A stretch of 5,199 nt of DNA from Cyclobacteriaceae bacterium (GTDB lineage: Bacteria; Bacteroidota; Bacteroidia; Cytophagales; Cyclobacteriaceae): positions 1-5,199 of the forward strand of contig WGED01000463.1 of NCBI GenBank assembly GCA_015492915.1. Direction: 5' to 3'. Shown here one piece after another: positions 1-5,199 of the stretch (positions are counted from its first letter, which is position 1; the number at the start of each line of letters is the position of its first letter). The notes beneath the pieces are model-generated. The model saw nothing but the letters and a program-made list of their open reading frames with translations. It ran no database searches and had not been told where the DNA came from. Position numbers and translations under genes: made by a program.

Positions 1-50
1 GTGATATTGTCGGGTTCAGCATTCAAGGCATCAACCGCAGGTGTTTTTAA
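1..50 (+). CDS. algD: C-terminal end of probable GDP-mannose 6-dehydrogenase AlgD (partial)
   Basis: Reading from base 3, the window opens with 15 codons giving DIVGFSIQGINRRCF, then TAA at 48-50. From memory, Pseudomonas AlgD ends with a strand reading DLVGF, followed by a short variable tail ending in Cys-Trp. Here DIVGF is followed by a tail ending Cys-Phe, which fits the same pattern. AlgD oxidises GDP-mannose to GDP-mannuronate, the only sugar donor for alginate, and normally lies directly upstream of alg8, so the position supports the call. The fragment is very short and rests on a five-residue match plus context. The gene starts outside the window. The alternative is the tail of an unrelated gene or chance reading. 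Confidence 0.55.
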   Translation, partial: DIVGFSIQGINRRCF

Positions 51-65
51 GCAAGGCTTGTTTTT
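49..65 (+). terminator. weak hairpin plus T-run after the upstream stop codon
   Basis: AAGCAA (49-54) can pair with TTGTTT (58-63) around a GGC loop, including one G-T wobble, and a run of five T follows G60. It sits directly on the stop codon of the presumed algD. The stem is short and AT-rich, so at best it would attenuate transcription between algD and alg8. This is a candidate only. Confidence 0.15.
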
Positions 66-192
66 CCATCGTGACGGCTGTTTTTTTACCTTGCGAAAAA
101 ATATGACAGGAGTCTTGAGCCCGGGATGTCACATTGAAAAAATGTTGGTGTTATGGCAGAGCCTGAGATTACCCCATGGATAAATACTAGGC

Positions 193-1728
193 ATGACAGG
201 ATATTTCATTTATTTTCTACTTTTAGTCGTCGCAGCTTTGCACTTGCCCACATATTATTTTGATCCGGCAGCGGCACAGTTTGTTTTTGCCCTGGGTGTT
301 ATTGCTATTTGGCGCTACAGTTGGGCAATTACTCATTTCACCCGTTCGCTTATATTTCGAAAGGTGGTTTTTCCCAGATGGCGGCGTCAGACTATAGAAA
401 TGGGCGCGGCGGCGGACCCATCGCATGTGTTTTTTCTGTTGACAACATTTCGTATCGGTACGGATGTTACTGCCCAGGTTTACCGGGAAGCCTTCAGAGA
501 GGCGATCTGCTGTAGTTTACCCGTAACTATCGTGGTATCCATTGTTGAGGTGAGTGAGGAAAAGCTCATTAAAACCATTTTTCATGCGCACACACCGCCT
601 TCCCGGGTTAAATTAAAGATAGTGCGTATTTCCGGTACGGGTAAGCGTGATGCATTGGCAGCCGGGTTTCGCGCCATTGCCAGTTCGCCAGTGGATAAAA
701 GCACGGCGGTTGCTTCAGTTATTGATGGAGATTCCATTCTGACTCCCGGTTCCACGTTGGCTTGTGCGCGTCTTTTCGCTTTGAATCCGAAGTTGGGCGC
801 ATTGACGACGGATGAGGTGTGCAATTTGCTTGGCGATGATTTTGTCACCAGTATTTACCGGCGTTGGTATAGTATGCGCTTTGCCCAGCGCCATGTTTAT
901 ATGTCCTCCATGGGATTGTCCCGCCGTGTATTAACGCTGACGGGGCGTATGTCCATGTTTCGCGCCAGTCTGGTCAGCGATGCGGGTTTTATCAGCGGAG
1001 TGCAGCATGACCATATTGATCACTGGCGGCTTGGCCGGTTCCGTTTTCTGACGGGAGATGATAAGTCTTCATGGTATCACCTGCTGAAGAATGGCTGGCA
1101 GATGTGGTACGTACCAGATGTACAGGTCATTACCATTGAAGAACCACCCCATCCGAATTTTTTTATTGGAGCCAATACGCTGATGCGGCGTTGGTTCGGC
1201 AATATGCTGCGAACCAATAGCCGGGCGCTTAAGGTGCCGCGTAAAACCATGGGAACCTTCGTATGGTGGAATTTGCTGGACCAGCGCCTCTCCATGTGGA
1301 CATCACTCTTTGGTTTTTTTGCCGCAATTATTGGCGCCAGCAAATTTGGTGCGGCGCTCTTGCTTTTATATGTTTGGTGGATTGCTTTCACACGTTACGC
1401 TCAGGCGTTGATGTTGTTGTCATCACGCAAGAAAATCAGCATTACTTGGCCATTTCTGATTTATTTCAACCAGATCTATGGTTCTTTGGTAAAGATTTAT
1501 GTGCTCAATCATCTCAGTAAACAAAAGTGGACGCGCCAAAAGACCACGTTGGCACAGGGCGGAAATAAATTTGACCGCTGGTATCAGCAATCAAGCTCTA
1601 ATGTATCTTTGGCAGCATATTTAATTTTGTTTGTTACCAGTATTACTTTTATCACTGGCGTATTCAACGTAGGTGATATTTATCAATATGTGCTGGCGGT
1701 TGGCAATCAGTTGAGCAGGGCGATATAA
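193..1728 (+). CDS. alg8: Alginate polymerase Alg8 (GT2 mannuronan synthase)
   Basis: Inner-membrane family 2 glycosyltransferase that polymerises GDP-mannuronate into polymannuronate and, with Alg44, passes the chain to the periplasm. The 511 residues compare with about 494 in Pseudomonas. Order: two N-terminal hydrophobic segments (about 3-19 and 27-50); cytoplasmic GT-A domain with GTGKRDAL (148-155), the nucleotide-sugar/metal motif DGD (D178, D180), and GDDK (D289, D290, K291), equivalent to the catalytic TED of cellulose synthase; an RRW motif (332-334) matching the QxxRW region; then several C-terminal helices (about 366-405, 418-437, 472-492). The Pseudomonas residues reported as essential (D188, D190, D295, D296, K297) all have counterparts. 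The start is ATG 193, because an in-frame TAA lies at 181-183. A GGA at 178-180 is the best ribosome-site candidate, and it is weak. Translation may depend partly on upstream events. Confidence 0.96.
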   Translation: MTGYFIYFLLLVVAALHLPTYYFDPAAAQFVFALGVIAIWRYSWAITHFTRSLIFRKVVFPRWRRQTIEMGAAADPSHVFFLLTTFRIGTDVTAQVYREAFREAICCSLPVTIVVSIVEVSEEKLIKTIFHAHTPPSRVKLKIVRISGTGKRDALAAGFRAIASSPVDKSTAVASVIDGDSILTPGSTLACARLFALNPKLGALTTDEVCNLLGDDFVTSIYRRWYSMRFAQRHVYMSSMGLSRRVLTLTGRMSMFRASLVSDAGFISGVQHDHIDHWRLGRFRFLTGDDKSSWYHLLKNGWQMWYVPDVQVITIEEPPHPNFFIGANTLMRRWFGNMLRTNSRALKVPRKTMGTFVWWNLLDQRLSMWTSLFGFFAAIIGASKFGAALLLLYVWWIAFTRYAQALMLLSSRKKISITWPFLIYFNQIYGSLVKIYVLNHLSKQKWTRQKTTLAQGGNKFDRWYQQSSSNVSLAAYLILFVTSITFITGVFNVGDIYQYVLAVGNQLSRAI

Positions 1729-1790
1729 AAAACCTTGTGTGACGAAGTAAATAACAGCTTTGGAATTTTTCCACTGACAAGAACAACGCT

Positions 1791-1798
1791 AAAGAAAG
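1791..1798 (+). promoter_or_regulatory. probable ribosome binding site of alg44
   Basis: The purine-rich AAAGAAAG lies nine bases before ATG 1808 and is the only Shine-Dalgarno-like stretch there. It lacks a GGAG core, so initiation is expected to be modest. The rest of the 79-base gap after alg8 (1729-1790) shows no convincing promoter or terminator, so read-through from alg8 is expected. Confidence 0.4.
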
Positions 1799-1807
1799 TA
1801 TATAACC

Positions 1808-2896
1808 ATGTCTACTCAAATAACTCATGAAGCTGAACAGTCACGACAACATGCGCGCTATCAGATTCCCGTCAATCTTGTTTTGGCAGGCCGGAAATAC
1901 GCGATAGATAATTGGTCGGTTTCCGGGTTTTCAATCAGGCATCTGCCGGAAACGGTAACGTTTAAACAATCGAATAAAGGAAAGTTACTGTTTGATTTCA
2001 TGGACTTTGAGTCCAGTGTAGATATCGAGTTTGAGGTCGTTTGGCACAATCTGGGTAAATCTATCTCTGGTTGCCGGTTTGTGAACTTTTCACCTTCGCG
2101 GCTATCGTTGCTTTATTATGTGATTAATGCATACCTGGCTGGGGAGGCTGTCAGCAACGGAGATCTGATTAATGTGCTGCGACGGGACAATTATACAGAG
2201 AAGCGTAGCGATAAGACGAAGAGCCCGCCAGCGGGCAAAAAGTTATGGCAAAGAACAAGGCAAATATTGGGGTATCTTGCATTGTTGGTGCTCATTGCTA
2301 CGTTACTGCTGTTCATCACCTATACGTTATATCAACGCATTTATGTTGTAGAAAGCCTTTCCGCTACTGTGGATGCTCCCGTAGTGGTGATACGGGCGCC
2401 CCAAGCCAGTTATTTTCATTCTCTGGCAAGCGACAAAAATTCCAGCGTTAATAATGGGGCCGTCATTGCGATGACCAAATTAATCGGCGGCGGAAGTAAC
2501 AGTATTGAAAGCCCGTGTGATTGCACCATTCTAGCCCTCCATGTTTTGGATAAGCAATTTATAGATCGGGGCGAACCTATTATGACATTGCTCCCCAGCG
2601 ATGCACGATTGTATATTAATGCAAAAGTAAGTTACGAATACGTGAAAAAAATCTCGGTAAACCAGCCTGCTGAAATTCGCCTTGCCAATGGCAATATTAA
2701 AAAGGGCTATGTCAAAGATGTTGTCGTCAGTGAGTCCATAGAAAAACAACATGCTGCACCGCTTGCCAATACGCCCATTAATCCTATCGGTTATGTGGAT
2801 GTATTGATAGAGACAGAGGAACCGCTGGACGTAAAAAGTTTGGGCGCAGCAGCTACTGTAAGGATTGATACTTTCTCTTCTCCTTTTGCGAAATGA
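1808..2896 (+). CDS. alg44: Alginate co-polymerase and c-di-GMP receptor Alg44 (PilZ domain)
   Basis: Partner of Alg8 that activates polymerisation when its cytoplasmic PilZ domain binds c-di-GMP. The 362 residues compare with about 389 in Pseudomonas. The PilZ domain covers about residues 12-115. It has the RxxxR motif as RQHAR (R13, R17) and the second motif NxSxxG as NWSVSG (N35, S37, G40), so binding residues look intact. A basic linker (about 124-152) leads to one transmembrane helix (about 153-173). The periplasmic part (about 180-362) resembles the lipoyl/barrel section of membrane-fusion adaptors: a hairpin-like half at about 232-262 with G255 and LLPSD, then a beta-rich end. A Cys-Asp-Cys pair (C237, C239) lies on the periplasmic side. 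The gene follows alg8 and its last four bases overlap algG, so Alg44 and AlgG are probably made together. The identification is firm; adaptor-domain limits are approximate. Confidence 0.94.
   Translation: MSTQITHEAEQSRQHARYQIPVNLVLAGRKYAIDNWSVSGFSIRHLPETVTFKQSNKGKLLFDFMDFESSVDIEFEVVWHNLGKSISGCRFVNFSPSRLSLLYYVINAYLAGEAVSNGDLINVLRRDNYTEKRSDKTKSPPAGKKLWQRTRQILGYLALLVLIATLLLFITYTLYQRIYVVESLSATVDAPVVVIRAPQASYFHSLASDKNSSVNNGAVIAMTKLIGGGSNSIESPCDCTILALHVLDKQFIDRGEPIMTLLPSDARLYINAKVSYEYVKKISVNQPAEIRLANGNIKKGYVKDVVVSESIEKQHAAPLANTPINPIGYVDVLIETEEPLDVKSLGAAATVRIDTFSSPFAK
2893..2896 (+). other. ATGA start/stop overlap, alg44 to algG
   Basis: The algG ATG (2893-2895) shares bases with the alg44 TGA (2894-2896). 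The preceding bases are pyrimidine-rich with no clear Shine-Dalgarno sequence, so algG translation probably depends on ribosomes finishing alg44. An in-frame GTG at codon 8 (2914-2916) is an alternative start and would still leave a full signal peptide. Confidence 0.7.
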
Positions 2897-4488
2897 TAGC
2901 CCTGGAATCAGTAGTGAAACCAAAGTGTTTAGCAAATAACAATAAAATCAAGGTTTTTACCAGCGTTTTTGTTGTGGTCATTATGTTATTTGTGGTCAGC
3001 CTTGTTTCTGCGCAACAGACAAATCATGCAGGCAAGCTGAAAACAATGTTGTCAGATTATCAGGATATGGACTGGTCTCAATATACTGTTGAAGCTGTCA
3101 GGCGGCGTATCCCAAAAAAAATGTATGGTTCTGATGTGGAGTCATTGTTATCTGCCCGGCTGTATTTTATTGGCAGTCAGAATATTCAAGAAATGCAAGA
3201 AGTCTGGCAGGCTCAAGGGATTACCCGCCCTAAAACCATCGTAGTTGCTAATGGTGTATACAGTGTTGCGGATCTTCACCGTTTGATTGATGACGACAGT
3301 GTTATTGAAAAAACAAAGGATGATACCTATCTTTTTCGTCAACCTGTTTATGTTACCTCCACTGCAAGTCTGGTGATTAGTGATGCCACAATACGTTTAT
3401 CATTGCTTCATGGTGTATTCCTGGTAGCTGATGGCCAATTGTTTATTGCTGATGCAGTCATTACTTCGTGGGATGAGCGTGCAGGAAATGAGGGGGAAAG
3501 AGAAGAAGTTCCGGCCAATGAGTTGCTACTTTACGGTCGACAAACTCCCCGGCCCTATATTCTTATGAATGAAGGTTCGCAAATATACATGGCCAATTCC
3601 AGGGTCAGTGGTTTGGGGTATAAAGGAAAGAGAGGTACTTTCGGTTTGTCAATATCCAAACGGCCTTTTGTTGTTACGCACCGGTTGCATGGATATATTC
3701 GTGCGCGAGCCAAACCAGCCGGTTGGCTCATTGGGAATACTTTCACTAATAATTTCTTTGGTTTTTACAGTAACCAGGCAGAAGATGTGATATTGCTGGG
3801 CAATGTGTATTACGACAACGTTATCTATAATATAGATCCTCATGACTATTCTGAACGCCTTATCATTGCCAGAAACCTTACTTATAATGCCCGACAGGCT
3901 CACGGTATTATTATTTCACGCGAGGTAAATAATAGCACCATTGCAGAAAATCTAAGTTTTTCCAACAAAGGCTCCGGTATCATGCTCGACCGGAATTGTA
4001 GTAACACTCTGGTATATTCCAACCTGACCATCGGTAATGAAGGTGATGGGATCGCTGTATTTGAAAGTGACAACAATTTTGTCGTGGATAACATAACCGC
4101 CCGAAATGTGCGTAATGGAATTTATGTGCGTAATAGTGATCATATAAATACAAAGAATAATTTTATTTTCAGGAATGGTAATTCCGGGGCAGAAACAGCT
4201 GTTGTCGATATTGACAAACTTGAAACCAGAAATTTCAAGTTAGATCCTTACCATAAATCAGCTTCTGCTCTGTACGAGGGAAATCAATTTGACAGTAACC
4301 TGCATGCTGCAATGACGGCTAAAAACAAGGGTGTAGTCACAGTAAAAAATAATAAATTTTATAATTCCGGCCCCATATTCTTTGGCGGCGAACTTGCACC
4401 CTTCGCAGAAAATTTATGGCATCAAAATAATGGCGCTACGCCGGCTTCTGAAGCCAGCCATATGCCCCGGCAGCCGGTGAGCCCATGA
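2893..4488 (+). CDS. algG: Mannuronan C5-epimerase AlgG (periplasmic beta-helix)
   Basis: Converts D-mannuronate residues to L-guluronate within the polymer in the periplasm; in Pseudomonas it also belongs to the periplasmic complex that protects the chain from AlgL lyase. The 531 residues compare with about 543 there. A signal peptide with a rather long n-region (1-20) and hydrophobic core (about 21-38) ends at VSA before Q41. An N-terminal region (about 41-150) precedes a right-handed parallel beta-helix (about 150-500), visible as repeated short strands with Asn-rich turns such as NxF/NxT. The catalytic DPHD motif is present (D315-D318) with H317 in the place of Pseudomonas H319, the proposed base. 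R343 lies 26 residues later, the same spacing as Pseudomonas R345. The enzyme therefore looks active. The tail after about 512 is Pro/Ala/Ser-rich and probably flexible. The gene overlaps both neighbours by four bases. algK and algE, normally located before algG, are absent here. Confidence 0.95.
   Translation: MIALESVVKPKCLANNNKIKVFTSVFVVVIMLFVVSLVSAQQTNHAGKLKTMLSDYQDMDWSQYTVEAVRRRIPKKMYGSDVESLLSARLYFIGSQNIQEMQEVWQAQGITRPKTIVVANGVYSVADLHRLIDDDSVIEKTKDDTYLFRQPVYVTSTASLVISDATIRLSLLHGVFLVADGQLFIADAVITSWDERAGNEGEREEVPANELLLYGRQTPRPYILMNEGSQIYMANSRVSGLGYKGKRGTFGLSISKRPFVVTHRLHGYIRARAKPAGWLIGNTFTNNFFGFYSNQAEDVILLGNVYYDNVIYNIDPHDYSERLIIARNLTYNARQAHGIIISREVNNSTIAENLSFSNKGSGIMLDRNCSNTLVYSNLTIGNEGDGIAVFESDNNFVVDNITARNVRNGIYVRNSDHINTKNNFIFRNGNSGAETAVVDIDKLETRNFKLDPYHKSASALYEGNQFDSNLHAAMTAKNKGVVTVKNNKFYNSGPIFFGGELAPFAENLWHQNNGATPASEASHMPRQPVSP
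4476..4488 (+). other. ribosome site and ATGA overlap, algG to the Sel1 gene
   Basis: GGTGA at 4476-4480 lies four bases before ATG 4485, slightly close but usable as a Shine-Dalgarno sequence. The ATG overlaps the algG TGA (4486-4488). Together they fix the start of the downstream gene and suggest coupled translation with algG. Confidence 0.6.
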
Positions 4489-5199
4489 GATACAATTTTC
4501 TGATGTTGGTTTTATCCATGCTGGTATATTCTGGCATGACGCCTGCGGGACAAGTATTAAAGCAGTACACAGCAAAAGAGCGTCAGCTGGAACAGGTAAA
4601 ATTTTCCGTCATCGAAGAGCTTGCGGAAGAGGGTGTCAACAGTGCTTATGGCGTACTCGCAAAAATGGGGGAAAGTCGGCCTCTTATAAATCCTCCATCC
4701 CAAGATCAGCTCATTCATTGGTATACGCTTTCTGCACAAAGCGGTAATTCCAGTGCGCTGTTATGGCTGGGCCATTATTTTTTACATGGTGAAGGAAATA
4801 ATGCAGGCAGAGAATATGATGCGCTCGTGTTGTTAGCTTCAGCCTCAATTCTGGGTAATGTAGATGCGGCCAATGATCTCATACTTATCCCGAAAGTTCT
4901 TGGTGTCTCCTACGCCCGGCTGGAAGAGGCCTTTTATGATGCGCTACAACGCCTGTCCAACGGTCAACTGATTGATTGTAGCTGGGCCAGATGTAGCCCA
5001 GGACTTTCACAACAACCCGGTCTCGTGAGTGATAAAGTATCCGAAAAGGCAAAAATTTTTCACGAAAACTGGAGGCAGTCTGGTGTTGTCAAAGCGTATC
5101 AATACCTTAAACTTCTGGGTGTTGAAGAGTTGTTGGCGCAATCAAACAGCACTTCCTCGAAAGAGAAAATCAGAATAAAAAATGCCGGGAAGCTTAAAA
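4485..5199 (+). CDS. Secreted Sel1-like repeat protein, possible AlgK counterpart (partial)
   Basis: Open for 238 codons and still open at the window edge. The N-terminus looks like a Sec signal peptide: M-R-Y, a hydrophobic core (about 4-17), and a possible cut after TPA at residue 21. It has no cysteine, so it is not a lipoprotein. A region rich in charged residues (about 28-62) is followed by one good Sel1-like repeat (about 75-105: WY..SA..GN..A...LG..Y..GEG) and a weaker second one (about 111-131: YDALVLLASASILGN..AAN). C165 and C170 could form a disulfide in the periplasm. Sel1/TPR repeats build alpha-helical scaffolds. AlgK, the scaffold that helps place the AlgE porin, has this fold, but it is a lipoprotein of about 475 residues with many repeats and lies before algG in Pseudomonas. 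I see no convincing direct sequence match to AlgK, so this could be a divergent AlgK, an extra assembly factor, or a distinct Sel1 protein. The overlap with algG ties it to the operon. Confidence 0.85.
   Translation, partial: MRYNFLMLVLSMLVYSGMTPAGQVLKQYTAKERQLEQVKFSVIEELAEEGVNSAYGVLAKMGESRPLINPPSQDQLIHWYTLSAQSGNSSALLWLGHYFLHGEGNNAGREYDALVLLASASILGNVDAANDLILIPKVLGVSYARLEEAFYDALQRLSNGQLIDCSWARCSPGLSQQPGLVSDKVSEKAKIFHENWRQSGVVKAYQYLKLLGVEELLAQSNSTSSKEKIRIKNAGKLK

Noticed and set aside
1..183. 60-codon reading frame opening at GTG 1 and ending one TAA before alg8, in the same frame as alg8
   Set aside because: Its product is low in recognisable features and overlaps the more convincing algD tail in another frame. 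Its start is only the window edge, and alg8 homologues do not need this extension.
153..260. Small frame from ATG 153 overlapping the alg8 start
   Set aside because: About 35 codons with no ribosome site at a good distance, no recognisable product, and it runs into alg8 in another frame.
1077..1391. 104-codon antisense frame inside alg8
   Set aside because: Entirely opposite the conserved Alg8 catalytic and C-terminal membrane region, with no independent support.
1729..1807. Possible promoter or terminator between alg8 and alg44
   Set aside because: No convincing -35/-10 pair and no GC-rich hairpin with a T-run. It reads as a plain spacer with a weak ribosome site.
2531..2935. 134-codon antisense frame across the alg44/algG junction
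   Set aside because: It lies opposite well-supported coding sequence, resembles no known family, and is explained as a shadow of the + strand genes.
4485..5199. Naming the last gene algK outright
   Set aside because: Only the Sel1-like fold and operon membership support it. The missing lipobox, few repeats and different position argue against a confident symbol, and the gene is incomplete.

Overview
This window holds the front part of an alginate (poly-mannuronate) biosynthesis operon, all on the + strand, with no RNA genes, mobile elements or CRISPR visible. The three complete genes resemble Pseudomonas/Azotobacter Alg8, Alg44 and AlgG along their length and keep the known functional residues. 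Base composition is moderate (three lines counted by hand gave 42, 45 and 53% GC), well below Pseudomonas or Azotobacter. A gammaproteobacterium outside those genera is therefore likely, but I cannot name it.

Layout: 1-50 is the probable last 15 codons of algD (GDP-mannose dehydrogenase, which makes the GDP-mannuronate precursor). 51-192 is a spacer with only weak signals. 193-1728 is alg8, the inner-membrane GT2 polymerase. A 79-base gap follows. 1808-2896 is alg44, the PilZ c-di-GMP receptor with one membrane helix and a periplasmic adaptor-like domain. 2893-4488 is algG, the periplasmic mannuronan C5-epimerase. From 4485 to the window edge is an incomplete gene for a secreted Sel1-like repeat protein, possibly a divergent stand-in for AlgK. 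alg44/algG and algG/Sel1 each overlap by four bases (ATGA), which suggests translational coupling.

How they work together: AlgD would supply GDP-mannuronate. Alg8 polymerises it and moves the chain across the inner membrane when Alg44 binds c-di-GMP. AlgG then converts some mannuronate to guluronate in the periplasm, and a Sel1/TPR-type scaffold would help join the periplasmic and export parts. The departures from the textbook Pseudomonas operon are the gene order (nothing between alg44 and algG, where algK and algE normally sit) and the unusual, non-lipoprotein Sel1 gene placed after algG. This looks like a variant of a known pathway, not a wholly new system.
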